Assembly: GCA_051453625.1 (NCBI GenBank)
Contig: JBOZIK010000001.1
Span: 159,262,519-159,326,518 of the forward strand
Direction: 5' to 3'
DNA from: Welwitschia mirabilis
Taxonomy: Eukaryota; Gnetophyta; Gnetopsida; Welwitschiales
DNA length: 64,000 bases
The position numbers were made by a program, and so were the translations under genes. Under the pieces are notes generated by a model that was not told the DNA's origin, did no database searches, and saw only the letters and a list, made by a program, of their open reading frames with translations. Shown here piece after piece: positions 12,501 through 23,899 of the stretch (position 1 is its first letter; the number at the start of each line of letters is the position of its first letter).

Positions 12501-13950
12501 TGTAGTTTTCGACTCTAACTTATCTATAATTAACTTGATTTAATTATACTTAACTATGGTTTAGTTAACTACAATTAATTGTTACTTTAGGATTAGGTTA
12601 ACCTTGATCCATCACTATAAATAGCCTTATGATCTCCTCATTTTTACCTCATTTATCATATGATTTCATAGTTGATTTGGTAGCTTTTCTCTTTTTTCCA
12701 CTTTTGCTTGACCCTTTTCCTTATCATTCTTGCTTTTTAATTCTCCTTGCTTTTATTTATTTAATGTTTTTCCTCTTTTCTTTTGTACTTTATTCAGGCC
12801 CTTTCACTGCCTATAAATACTAGTTCTCCTTCAACATTCATAAATGCACTTCTCCTCTATCAAGATATGGCTTTAATACTTTGCCACATCATTTATAGAA
12901 ATTCTATCAACGTCAGGTCTGTTGAATTGGAAATATAACAATGGGATTTGGAGTAAGGATTCTTCTAAATCTTCTCCTATAATCTCTTAGATTTCTCTGG
13001 CTTTCCATCCTTCTATTTTCATCATTCCACTGCTCTTTTCATCCTTGATTCCTTTTATTCTTCTTTTGATTTGTGCACTGCTACCATTACCCATATCACT
13101 ATGATCCAATCTAAAATTTGGAAGATAGCATTAGGCTAGTCTTCGGAATGAGTGAAGATGATCACATTCCTCCTAAGGTTTCTCATTCTAATGAGGACTT
13201 TTATTACTTCATGACCAACTATTTAGATGATTTTGTATTGTATGGGAAGTGAATACTCATTGCCATAAGATCTCCATTGCTAATTTTACCACTTCATATT
13301 TTGCTTCTCATGGGGAATTGATTATTGGTAGGGCCTTTCTTTATGTTTGGGTGAGTGAGATTCTAACTTACATAATTTATTTATTCCCCTTTTTAGTTAG
13401 TAGAATCTCTTTAGATTGTGCTTTAGTTATCTGTTCCTAAACTCTTTCCTAGTTAGCCCATTTGAAGTGGAATGAAGATAGGAAAAATGTTTCTATGAGC
13501 ATATTCTATTAGGTTTATACTTTTCTTCTATGGATTTGGAAGGTCTATAGACATTTAGGTCTACTTCTATAGATTCCTCCTTTGTTTTCTCTCCTAATGA
13601 GATCCTTGTTTGGTTTTTACTTCATTCTTATTCTTCTTCATCTATGGAGGGTGAAGGTTATAGGAATTATGATTCTAGAGAAATATCTTAGGATACCTTT
13701 TCTATTCCATATGGGGTGTGGGTTTTTGCTAAGGATTCTTGATGTAAAGTATATCTCTAATAATTCCAATTTTCATTATTTTTTATTATATATGAGTAAA
13801 TCCTTGAGGTCCTGTTACTCTTCCCACCAAAAAAGTGATAAAGCTCCAACTAATTACTCTATACTTGAGGAACCTAAAGAAGAAGAGGATGCATCCTTTA
13901 GCTTTTCTCAGTGACATTGGCTTTGTGGGGTATTACTTACTTCTATCTCT

Positions 13951-13954
<4 letters not shown>

Positions 13955-13988
<34 letters not shown>

Positions 13989-14070
13989 NNNNNNNNNNAT
14001 ATTTTTCATTTTTACAGCCATTATTTCTTGTTGATATGTCTCTCACTCTCTCACTCACTCACTCACTCTC

Positions 14071-14135
<65 letters not shown>
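13955..14135. repeat. (CT)n microsatellite with (CACT) variants
   Basis: Pure CT runs at 13,955-13,988 and about 14,079-14,135, with TCACTCACTC variants at 14,041-14,080 and ten N at 13,989-13,998. The Ser/Leu-repeat ORFs across it are artefacts. Confidence 0.95.
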
Positions 14136-14136
<1 letters not shown>

Positions 14137-14249
14137 GAACTTAAGCACTTTTGTTTTATTTTAGGTTTCTCACTTGGATACTTTAGTTGAGAAAGATATC
14201 GATTTTACTTCATGGCCTCTAGAGAATCTCTTCCTGTGGTAGCTAAGGA

Positions 14250-14349
14250 NNNNNNNNNNNNNNNNNNNNNNNNNNNNNNNNNNNNNNNNNNNNNNNNNNN
14301 NNNNNNNNNNNNNNNNNNNNNNNNNNNNNNNNNNNNNNNNNNNNNNNNN
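14250..14349. other. Assembly gap (100 N)
   Basis: Run of N; content unknown. Confidence 0.95.
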
Positions 14350-15589
14350 ATGAGTGCATCATAGTAAGTAAAACATTTTCTTCTATACCTTTCAATAGCC
14401 TCTTCATATATTTATTATTCCCTTTTGATTCTCAAGAGGAAGAGGCATACATTAATGGACTAGAAGGGTGTGTCCTATTTCACCCCTTATTTTTAATCTC
14501 TAGGTCAAAGTCCTTCTATTGCTTACCCTTCTCTAGAGCTTTTTCATTATACTCCTATAGTGCCATAGTCCATTGTGAATGAATAGGACCAAGTATCTTA
14601 TCACACTAATCAACTCTTGTCAATGGTGGAGAACATGTACCCCAAGGTTAAGGAGTTGATGCATCAATTGGGGAATACCACTTCATTTTTTGTCTCTTGC
14701 ACATATAGGTTATACATCCATCTCACTTAGATGATGTTTACATCCATCATCAATCTAAGGTAATGGATATACCATAAGACTTTGACTATAGCCATTCTAA
14801 TCATTTTACTCCACATTATTCTCCACAATGTGAATGACTTGTTCCACTCCAATATTTCTACAATATAGTTGATATGATGGAGTTCTTTTATTGCATGACT
14901 TATCATGGGATTTAGGAGTGGAATTCCATGAGTTATTTCCTTTAGATGCCAGAGAATCAAGTGGAGGACATGCACCTAACAGAGAAGAGATCATGGGCAA
15001 ATGCTTTCTGTATGAATGTATTGGAAGAAAGTCAGGTTGCCTTGTCTACTTGAATGGCAAAGAGTAAGAGGATGATTCAAGCCTGTGTGAATCATTTGGT
15101 TATTAAAATTAATAATATTAATGTACTATACCATGGTGGAAAGCTTTTGAAGGAGCATCCATTAGAGACTTTAGTTGCTTATAGTAAGCTTCATATGAAG
15201 TCCTATAAGTGATCATATCCTATTACTAGAGCAGATTTTGTAGTAGGTTCTTCTTTAGTTAAGATTAGTATTATGGTAGATCCCACATAGCCTACTAGTA
15301 TGGAAGTTGTTCCAGATGGCATGGAGCCTACTATCCCAGGAGCAGAGGGTCACAAACTTGTTCCCTTCTCTATGGAGGATCTCCTTTCTCCTCAATAGTG
15401 ATTTGGTTCATTCGTCAAAGTGTTATGCACCCTATTTTTATTGGTACCTTGTTTTCTTTGATTATCGTATTTTTTTCTTTGATATACTATTGGCCTTTAG
15501 CTTGATTTTTTTTAATATAAGACTTATTATATTTATAAAATGGAGTTCCTTCCTTATTTTTCTCAAGTAGTAGTTACTAATTATTGTTT

Positions 15590-15601
15590 GCTCTGATACC
15601 A
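15590..15601 (-). promoter_or_regulatory. N1 primer-binding site for tRNA-iMet
   Basis: The - strand reads TGGTATCAGAGC two bases inside the LTR, the exact complement expected for the 3' end of plant initiator tRNA-Met. It primes minus-strand DNA synthesis and fixes the orientation of N1. Confidence 0.92.
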
Positions 15602-15603
15602 AA

Positions 15604-16017
15604 TGTAATATCCCATTTTACTAATTCTAGATTACTTTTCATAAAAAGAATGTATAAAGTAATATGCCAAGATCAATAGGAAGAATAAAAAACAATTTAG
15701 AAAAAATATGGACTTTATTATTGATAGCAGTAGATTACATTCCTTACCATTAGCCAACAGCCTTGGACTCGTGATTAAAGGTAAAGACCTGAACTACAAC
15801 CTAGTCCTCCTCTTGGGCCCCTTAGGGATCAATCAAGGTTGTCATCGGTTACATCCACCTAGTCTATCCACCTTCACCTGATGCCATAATCTTGTATTAC
15901 ATAAAGAAGGGATACATCTTCTCATATTTGGGTCATACCCATTTACATCTCTATTAACTACACTTATTTAATGCTTAGCATACTTTATTACATGATTAAT
16001 GAATTTGAAACATTATA
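15604..16017 (-). repeat. N1 5' LTR
   Basis: Partner of 6,455-6,869; begins TGTAATATCCC and ends AACATTATA on the + strand. The primer-binding site adjoins its left end. Confidence 0.9.
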
Positions 16018-17140
16018 AAGGATTTATGGAAATGGCAGAGGGATACATCATAGGAGGAGAATCAATGAGGAAGGATTTCTTAACTATAAAAATGAAGTGA
16101 AGAAAGAATAAAATTTTAAAAAAACTAGTTTCAAGGGATGTCAGGGCAAATTTTACCAAAAATAAGAATTAGGTATTAAAAGGGATTCCATGCCTAGGCA
16201 TGTAAGTTTGTAATTCCACACCCAAGATGTTAAAGAGGTAAGGATTCTATGCCTAGGGCAAGGAATTTTGGATATTAAAAAAGTAGGAGAGGATAAATAG
16301 GATGGTGAAAAGATGAGAAAAGAGGGGAGACAAATGTAGAAAGGAGGAGGAAGAGGAGAAAAGGAAAAAGAGAAAAGAGAAAAAAATAGAAGGGGAAGAA
16401 GAGAGGAGAATGGATACAAAGGTAGAGATGGAGGGAAAAATATGGCAAGTGAGAGAGAATAAGAAATAAAGAATATAAGAGAATAAAGGAATAAGATGAA
16501 GGAAAGGAAGAGAAGAGATGAGAAGAAATGAAATTATAAGAAAGTTCCCTGGGGTTAGAGCTATAGATCATTCTATCATTTAATATGAAAGGTTCTTTTC
16601 TAATAATCTAATGTATCTAAAATTGTTACTCAATTTCTGCTTCTTTTATAACTTGATTGAACCACTATGAAGAATAAGAACTTAATTTTCATGTTAAAAC
16701 TTGAAAATTTCATTCTCAAAAAGAATTCAAGTTCCTAAGGGTCCTGACAAGGAGATGAGGCATAAGGAGTGAGGTATTTTTCATGTTTTGGACATGGATC
16801 TTCTATGTTTCCCATGTCTTATAATGGAATTAATCTATCTTTCATGTCTGAGGCCTAAAATTTAAGGGTTTCCATTCCTTGGACATGGAATTCTATGGTG
16901 CATGTTTCAATAATGAGTTAATGAGGAGTTGGAAAAAAGAGAGAAGAAGGAGGGGACGAAAAGGAAAAAGAGTAAGTAGGAGAGAAGAAAAGGGAAGAAA
17001 AACCAAAAAAATAGAAAAGGTAAGGAAAATAGAAAGAGTAAGGGGAAGAAGATGGAAGAGGGGAAGAGAGAAGGAGAAGAAGGCAAAGGGTAGAAAGTGA
17101 AGAAGTTCCTAGGTGTCAGGGATCATGTTGGGACATAACA
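16018..17140 (-). repeat. T1 3' LTR, proximal part (right of N1), with long purine tracts
   Basis: Aligns with about 26,930-28,055 and ends GGGACATAACA. It contains two strongly purine-rich stretches on the + strand (about 16,295-16,520 and 16,915-17,100) and a perfect 14-bp palindrome CATGCCTAGGCATG at 16,189-16,202. ORFs called in this region are only translations of the pyrimidine- or purine-rich strand. Confidence 0.85.
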
Positions 17141-19700
17141 CTTACCCACCTTCAAATATCCATGACAAAGAAAGGTAAATAAAATACTAGTAAGAGGTTA
17201 AATAAGAGTGGTGGTGGGTTTTAATTAAGATTAGTTTAACTATACTTAAGTGAAAAAAATCCAAGGTAAACAAATTTTTCTATGACAGGGATCCATTCAT
17301 CAATGTGAAAACCCTTCCTTGGTACCTATAAAAAGAGGGTAGGGGTCCATTTTATCCTTCATACTTGTACAATAAATTGGAGTTTTAACTTTTAGAAGCT
17401 TGTGAAATTCTCTTATTATCATCATGGATAAATAACCTAGAAACCTACTTTTTTGGAGTTGGGTCTTCTTTTAAAGCTATAAAAGAGACATCTTTCACAT
17501 ATTTCTATGCCATCATAGGTGAATGAAATTATTTCTTTTTCTTTTTAGAAAACTTACTTTCTTTTATGTCTTTCTATAGTAAGGGGATTATGGAGTCTTA
17601 TTATTCTTACGCTCTAGTAGAAATGATTATCATCATTGTGCATTTCAATAATTAGGTGATAGGTTATTACCTTAGAAGAAAGGATCAGTGTGTAAGTATG
17701 AAACCATTGGATACTTCTTCTTGTTTCAATCTAATAAGGGATGATAAGGGGTTATGTATAAACCTAGAGAGGTTAGGCCTAAATGAGATGATTTACCTTC
17801 TAGTCTTCAAAGTATTCTCTCATTAAAAAGAAGGTATCATTTTCAATTAGAATCTTTCTCAAAGGTAATGTTGGTTCGCTTCTATGTATACTAAAAGGAC
17901 TTATAAGTTTTTCCACATCTAGATCCTAGTATTTATTGATAACATTGACTACATGTTTGACTTATCATTTTATGATCATGTTAATATGCATCCACTTTGG
18001 TTATTACCTATTAATAATTTGATGACATGTCTTAAGGAGTGGAAGCATCACAAGGTTTCTATAAAGTTATTAAAGAGTGATGATGGGATCTTGGTGTATC
18101 TTTTCTGATATTTCATCTACTTCATATGCTTGCTCATCTACTCTTACCTTCTACTATTAGATAAGAGGAATTACATTCTTTAAGTGATATTATAGACCAT
18201 GTATGAAGTTATAAACTATAAACTCACATTATCTCAGTAGAATACATACATGATAGAGAGATAGTTATCCACATCTAGTGCCAAATAATAAAAAGATATA
18301 GTGTGCAGCCTCCTTTTATATTCGGGCAATGTGAGTATGGTTAGCTATAGGTTAGCACACTATGTGATAACTCTCCATAAGAATTGGGCTCAAATGGAAA
18401 GGTTTTAAATTATAATCAAGGATTAAAAGGAGGAATGAATGGCCATAAAAGAGAAGATGCATGACTATCTAGAGTGTTTTCTAAAGATGAAAAACAAGGA
18501 CACACTTATTAAGATATCTTCTTCAAAGAGGAAGAGGATCGTAAAGGATACTAGTTTGAATTATAAGGATCTAGAGCTTCTAAAGAAGTTGCCATGTATA
18601 ATAATATTTCTTTTCATCTTGTTTTTTCTACTTAGTATTTCTTTATTTAGTGACATCTCTTTTATTATTAAAAAGGAAGGCTTAGATCCTCTTCTTTAGG
18701 GGGAGGCATATGCTTTAAGGGTTTTTTTAGGGTCTAACAATAAAGAAAGGAGAGCCTTCTAGGGGGAAGAAGAAGAACCTAGCATAAGGCCTATGTCTTC
18801 CCCTTATAAGTTGAATCTTTTTCTCTTTTTGATTATTTTTTTTAGTACTTACTTAGATATCTTCTGACATCTTTATCCCTTGGTCCATTTAAAAGGAGAA
18901 AAGGTTATCCCTTTTCAATAAAGAGGTATAATACTTTGCAAATATCCAAGTATACTTTGATTGATCTCTCTAAGATAAAGAAGAGATACAAGGAAGAGTA
19001 GCATCAAGAGCTTGAAGGGTATAGATCTCAAGTAGAAGAAATGAGATGAAGGCAAAGGAGGCTAAAAATGAGGAAAAAGCTATAATTAGAAAAGAAAAAA
19101 TATTAAGTGAGGTGGATGAGTAGTTTTTGAAGTTGTCTAAGGAAAAGATATTCTTAAAAGTGTTGCATTTAAAGGAGGATATTGAAAATTTTAGGGAAAT
19201 AGCCAAGGGCTTCTATCACCTATTATAAAATAAAGTGAAAAGAAAAACATCCTAGTTGAGCTCATTAGTATCTGTATTTCTATCACTCTTCCTAAAATTT
19301 TAGGGAATAGTATGCTAAGTCAAGAGGAGGAGAGTCTTGTGAGTTAGGTAAGAGTTATTAAGGATCCTGTTCCCTCTATATTTTATACCTTATGAAGCTA
19401 TTTATAGTGCAAATATTCCTACCTATTCTTTATTTTTAACTCCTAAGTTAAAGTCTATAGGAGAAGAGATTCTCTCTTTTCTTGTAACAACTTTTTCTTT
19501 TTAATATAAGAACTTCCTTTTTTTCCTCCAAAACTTTATTTTATATAAAATTACAAAAATAAATTAACTTTAAAAACTCTAAGTGTTGATAATGTAAAAC
19601 AAAAACTACTATGTACATATTTACATACTTTTAATTTACTTATCATATGTGGGAGATGCCTAAGAGGGCCTTAAAATAAAGGTAAAGTTGGAATTAATTA
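17141..19700 (+). other. T1 3' region with an opposite-strand coding-like tract
   Basis: This lies between the integrase end and the 3' LTR of T1. No continuation of T1 pol is visible on the - strand. On the + strand, about 18,439-18,699 and 18,970-19,230 read as Lys/Glu-rich, coiled-coil-like protein, for example EKAIIRKEKILSEVDE and FLKLSKEKIFLKVLHLKEDI, broken by stops. Some Tat-group elements such as maize Grande are known to carry a gene on the opposite strand in this position, so an antisense cargo ORF is a reasonable reading. I do not recognise its product. Confidence 0.45.
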
Positions 19701-20099
19701 TAGGTATCTAGCAACTCCCTCCCTTATAGGTCTATTAGCTTATAATCCTAGTATCTTACAAATGAGACTATCTAATAAGATCCCAACTAGAGAGGGGTGA
19801 ACTTCTAGTGTTCTATAATCTTTTTTCCTATTTTGTCTCTTACTAGCACTAGTTTTTTGATGTGAAATCCCTTAAGAATAACCCTCTTATCAAACCACTT
19901 ATTTAAGGTATTTTGGTATCTAAGCATGTTGTGAAGATCTTTATCTTGAGTGTCTTTCAATTTTTAAAGGACTAGCTTTCTATTTGATAGAGGTTCTTAG
20001 GTAGTCAAATATGCTTTGATGAATTTATAGGTTATTAGTAAAATATGGATGACGGTGCAAGATCTTTAGTCATATATCAAGTAGTAGGAGTTGGATTTA

Positions 20100-20950
20100 A
20101 TGTTGGCTATGTAATCTCTGTCTGTTAGTCCATAAGGCATACTTAGTAGGTGAGCTAACTCATTGGTTTCTTCTATATTGTAGATTTCATACCTTCATAA
20201 ACATTTAAGGCCTCTTCTTCTCCTCTTAGGAAGGAAGAGAATGCTTCAATTATCATCTCTTTGATTCCATTGACTAACTTTTTATTGCAAGAATTTACCA
20301 GATTATTCCTTGGAGCTAATACTTCATTTAGGTCTTTAAGAAAATTTAGTGATTGTGGCACCATTCACAAGGTGAATACAAGTGAAGGCCTTATCATTAT
20401 TTTAGGCTAATACATGATAATGCCAAAAGCAAGTAATGATGTTCTTCTCTATAAAATTAATAACTATATTTGTGTCCAATTTCAGAGTAGGTTTGACCTT
20501 CATCTAGCATGTAGAATAATTAATACTAGTGAGAATAAAAGAGTGATTAATAGAGAAAGAAGGATAGACCTTATTAATAAAGTCCAATGCCCACTTAGCA
20601 AAGGATCATACTTTAAAGATGAAGAGTAGAGATAAAGAAGGCCGCACTATCCCTTGGTGCAAATCACTAGCAAATATCATGAAGTCTAGGCATGTTTAAA
20701 TAGATCTTTATTATGATAGGCTAGTAGTGTACTATGTACATGATCTATGTTCTTAGTAATCTAGCAAAGATAGACATATATCCATTCTATCATGCAACTC
20801 TTATAGTAGTTCCTTAGTCTCTTTTTGGATCATGCATTAGAGGTAAATACCATCATAATTTCTATGAAAAAGAAATCCATTATTTGTCATGAATTTTATT
20901 CCTTTTCTCTAAATACCTTTTTAAATGATATGGAGTCATTCTTTAGAAGG
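20100..20950 (-). pseudogene. T1 integrase, broken
   Basis: On the - strand, 20,615-20,500 reads FAKWALDFINKVYPSFS, then NHSFILTSINY, matching the WALDFIGKI-HP-S-x(n)-H-FILTATDYFTKW pattern of the integrase core in plant Tat-type elements. Near 20,310-20,250, NNLVNSCNKKLVNGIKEMI matches the GNGLAESSNKTLIxIIKK-type motif. Stops and at least one frameshift interrupt it. The zinc-binding domain expected near 20,700-20,950 is not clear. Confidence 0.75.
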
Positions 20951-21059
20951 GATTCATTAGTGAGATAAAGGTATATGGGTTTATACCAAGGACTAGAAAT
21001 AATAAGAAAAGAGAGGATCCCATATAGCTACATTTTTTCTTCCATTTAAGTTATTAAGG

Positions 21060-21350
21060 AATCTCTTGTTAGATCCATCAATCTGATTAGCTTTATAGGT
21101 GAGAGGTGAATGTCATATTCCTATAATTTTAAAATCTATTTTGATCTCTTTAGATTTGTACCTCTCTCTTCTAATAGAGCCTTCACTGTGGTTTTAATGA
21201 CTTTTTCATAGGCCTTTTCTCTTAGGATATAGTATCTAAACATCTTTAGCTAATTGATAAGAGTAGAATCCTATTTCTATAAAGAGGGATAGGATAGATT
21301 GATATCATAAAACGGTTCACTCATAAATGAAATTGGGCATTCTTCACATC
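21060..21350 (-). pseudogene. T1 RNase H following RT, broken
   Basis: The - strand reads CPISFMSEPFYDINLSYPSL and then KMFRYYILREKAYEKVIKT, followed by YDIHLSPIKLIR. These match the IxYMSKxLxDxExNYxxxEKQAYALVKALK-type region and the EFDxxIxPTKLxRGQGLA end of the Ty3 RNase H that normally follows RT. Several stops are present. Confidence 0.72.
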
Positions 21351-21759
21351 CATCTTCTAGATCATCCATCTTTTGGATGACTGCTATAGTGGTTGATTAT
21401 GAAGCATAAGCATATATAGGAACTACTTTGAGAATTCAAAACTCACTAACCTTGAATATGATGCTACTATCTTCTTGATTAATTCAAACACTTTCTTGTC
21501 TTATAGGAACCATACAAATAGGACATTATTATTTAGTAGTGATATGATGGAAGTTAGAATCTCTAAAAATCATGGAATAGAATGTTGTATGAAGTTCATA
21601 ATTTTTAATAATGATATAATCTCTTTAATAAACCTTGGAAGAGGGATCTTTTGGATGATGTGCATACATTCCAAGTCTACTTTTTTGCCTTATCTAATAT
21701 GAAGTATTGTAGTAGCTTATCTTAGGAGACAATGATGACACTTTTCTTTAGATTAAGGG

Positions 21760-22330
21760 GGACTACAAATTTTCCAAACCATAGGAAGATAGTCTTACAC
21801 ATGATCAAAGCCCTTATTCAAATAGATAGTGATTTCATTCAGATAAATAACTATGCATTCTTTCACTAATCATCCCTACTAATGTATGCTTCATAGCTCT
21901 TTGGAATATGTCTATAACATTATCAAGCAAAAGGAAATCCTTTTATAAATATAGGTACTCCATTTAGTGGTGAAATCCATTTTGATTTAATTTTGAATTG
22001 TCATATATATCTGATTCTAATAAAAAAGTTATCTAATAAAGAGAATATTTTTACACCTACTATTTTCTTAGTACCTCATTGATTGTTGGAGTAGGATAGT
22101 TGTCTTTGATGTATGCTTTTTTTAGATTCTAGAAGTTCATGCATAAGCTAAATTTTTTACACTTCATTTTAATGGAAATGAAATTGATAACTCAAGCATT
22201 GTATTAGATAAGATAGATGATACCTAATTGTAGGAGCTTGTCAGCTTCCTTTTTGTTTAGCAGTTTTTAAAATGGGTTCACCTTCTTCTACCTTTTCATA
22301 AATGGCTTCTTTCTCTCTTTAAGAGGGATG
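21760..22330 (-). pseudogene. T1 reverse transcriptase, broken
   Basis: The - strand shows NKKEADKLLQLGIIYLI near 22,260-22,210, then CMNFQNLKKAYIKDNYPTP near 22,130-22,080 (a CVDFRDLNxAxPKDNYPLP-type block). It continues DFTTKWSTYIYKRISF near 21,975-21,930 (a FxTPWGTFxYxxMPFG-type block) and AMKHTLVGMISERMHSYL in another frame. The catalytic YVDD box is eroded (a YLNE-like reading). Both stops and frameshifts occur. Confidence 0.78.
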
Positions 22331-22829
22331 ATATGAGTTAGGATTTATGGGCTAAAACCTCTTAAGTATTCATATGATCAAGTGAAAACATCTTTGAACT
22401 TTTGATAGAGTGATAGAATAGACCACCTTTCCTGAGTGAAATATGACCTTTTGATTTTATTAGTCTTAGTTTTATGTGAGGAACCTAGATTAACTTCTTC
22501 CACTTCTCCATCTATATAATAGTGAGGAAAAAGGAGCTTTAGTTTTAAGTCAAAAAAAGTTTTGATTTAAATGAAAACTCTAGAAACCTTATTACTGTGA
22601 AGTTTTAGCACACACCATCCTTTGTAACATGTCCATCCTTATTTGAATCTTCTTTCTCATCCAATGCTAACTTTCTAAATTGATCTTGATTACACATGAA
22701 TTTAAGGATATGTTCATCCTCTTTAAATACTTAAAATTTCTCAATTTTGTCTAGGACTAATCTATCTAGGAGGATATTTATCTAGAGTTTTTCAACTACT
22801 AGGTCATTCACTAAGGTACCTCTTATGGC

Positions 22830-23190
22830 TAAAGGTTCTACTTTGTCTACCACCGAATTCTTTTCTTATGGGATATAAGTAAGAATCCACTTCTCAAACT
22901 ACTTTAGAAGATCTATAAATTTGGCTTTGTACATCTTTAAAATAGGGTTATATGTTTAATATTATCCTTCAATCTAGTTAATCACAATTTTAGAATCTTA
23001 AAAAATGTGACTTTACTTACCTTCTTTAAGATTATCTACTTCAAGGAATGGACTAGAACCTTAGTGGCATTGTTTGATATCAGAAATTTAACTTAAAAAT
23101 ATTTTTGAGTGTGATATCCCTTTAGTGATTTAAGAACTATGCTTATACCTCTACCTTATGTATTGGTGACTCTATCAAAGAATATGGATT
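22830..23190 (-). pseudogene. T1 extra RNase H placed before RT, broken
   Basis: The - strand from about 23,190 reads SIFFDRVTN, then RGISIVLKSLKG, then FLISNNATK, the general pattern of the FVDGASxxxGxGAGIVLxSPxG and TNNxAEYEAL blocks. Further on, near 22,960-22,850, it reads MYKAKFIDLLK, FEKWILTYIP and EKNSVVDKVEPLA, matching the end of the additional (archaeal-type) RNase H of Tat elements (IPRxxNxxADxLAxLA). A FKEDEHILKFMCNQDQF block lies between it and RT. I recall plant Ty3 polyproteins with this RNase H-before-RT order. Confidence 0.7.
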
Positions 23191-23399
23191 AGGTCTCTCT
23201 AGTTGATACAAGTTCTAAGGGATCTTGATATTCTTTTAGTTCTGTTATTGTCTTTTTGATATTATAAAAATAGGTCTTAAATCAAATTCTTTGATAGATT
23301 ATTTTCAATTTGGCTTATCCTCACCATAAGTAGTAATGTTGTATTTTAGGTAACACTTCATCTCAACATGGATCTAATTAGAGGATCTTTTCTAGGGTA

Positions 23400-23720
23400 G
23401 CCACATGTGAGAATAATTCGAAAAGATGTAAGCATTGAGTGAAGCTACCTAACTCTAACTTAATAGGGCATCATATATGAGTAGAATTTTGATGACATAT
23501 AAATTACTAACACTCATAATCATAATATCTTATGCTAGTTGCACTTTAACATATTTAAGAATGCCTTGGACATTGACATTAGTGTGATTAAGTTGGATAA
23601 CTAATTTACTACATTTCTATAGGATCAAGTTTAATTTCTTAGCTAACTCAAAATGAAGAATATTGGTACAGGCTTAATAATTGATGAGGTAATTATGGAC
23701 ATTATTTTTAAACATATGTA
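23400..23720 (-). pseudogene. T1 retroviral-type aspartic protease region, broken
   Basis: The - strand near 23,660-23,400 reads LAKKLNL-like sequence, then KLVIQLNHTNVNVQGILKYV, then YDALLSWSWVASLNAYIF if stops are read as Trp. This resembles the strand-rich protease and its YxALLGRPWxHxxxAxPSTxH-type tail upstream of RNase H in Tat-type elements. The catalytic DTG/DSG is not readable. Position between gag and RNase H supports the call. Confidence 0.5.
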
Positions 23721-23899
23721 AAGTAACAAAAAAGGGACGTATCTTTTTCTTCACAGTGAAGGTAGTAGCCTTTACTTCTTATCCTACTACATTCATTTTT
23801 GTAGGTAAATCTTATATTCCCTATCCATTAGTGAATATATAGGCCTATGTAAGTTTCTTCCACTAATCTTTACTCATCTAGAGTACTTCCAAGAAAGAC

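Larger units (their letters stand above)
12500..15589 (+). other. Unassigned N1 leader with + strand coding-like tracts
   Basis: About 3.1 kb opposite in sense to N1. A TATA-like box (CTATAAATAGCC) lies near 12,619. Coding-like + strand stretches run about 13,140-13,915 and 14,600-15,420, for example MVENMYPKVKELMHQLGNTT near 14,620 and MIQACVNHLVIKINNINVLY near 15,075. I recognise no domain. Possible readings are a captured ORF on the opposite strand, or an older element fragment of gag-like type. The block ends exactly at the N1 primer site, so it travelled with, or was inserted into, N1. It is interrupted by a CT microsatellite and two gaps. Confidence 0.45.
6455..16017 (-). mobile_element. 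N1: Ty3/gypsy retrotransposon with 415-bp LTRs, nested in the T1 LTR
   Basis: Direct repeats of 415 bp (6,455-6,869) and 414 bp (15,604-16,017) begin TGTAAT and end GTTACA, decayed to ATTATA on the right. They flank a - strand gag-pol. A tRNA-iMet primer site lies inside the right LTR and a polypurine tract beside the left LTR, so transcription ran right to left. The flanking bases AGAGA and AAGGA may be a decayed 5-bp target duplication (3 of 5 match). The internal region is 8.7 kb; about 4 kb between the right LTR and gag is unusual for a simple Ty3 element (see the entries at 11,540 and 12,500). Confidence 0.88.

Noticed and set aside
12490-12950. A solo LTR with its own promoter near the TATA-like box at 12,619
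   Set aside because: No second copy or matching ends were found in the window, so an LTR cannot be supported.
13835-14164. Open frames rich in Ser and Leu across the CT repeats
   Set aside because: They are translations of a simple-sequence repeat and include unknown residues from the ten-N gap.
15590-15601. A tRNA fragment
   Set aside because: Only the 12-base primer-binding complement is present; no tRNA fold surrounds it.
16153-16571. Hydrophobic Pro/Ser/Phe-rich frames on the - strand, and Lys/Arg-rich frames on the + strand at 16,879-17,100
   Set aside because: They come from the purine/pyrimidine-asymmetric tracts of the T1 LTR; the same artefact recurs at 27,296-28,056.
18970-19206. 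Phe/Ser-rich - strand open frame
   Set aside because: It is the shadow of the Lys/Glu-rich + strand tract and lacks any T1 homology.
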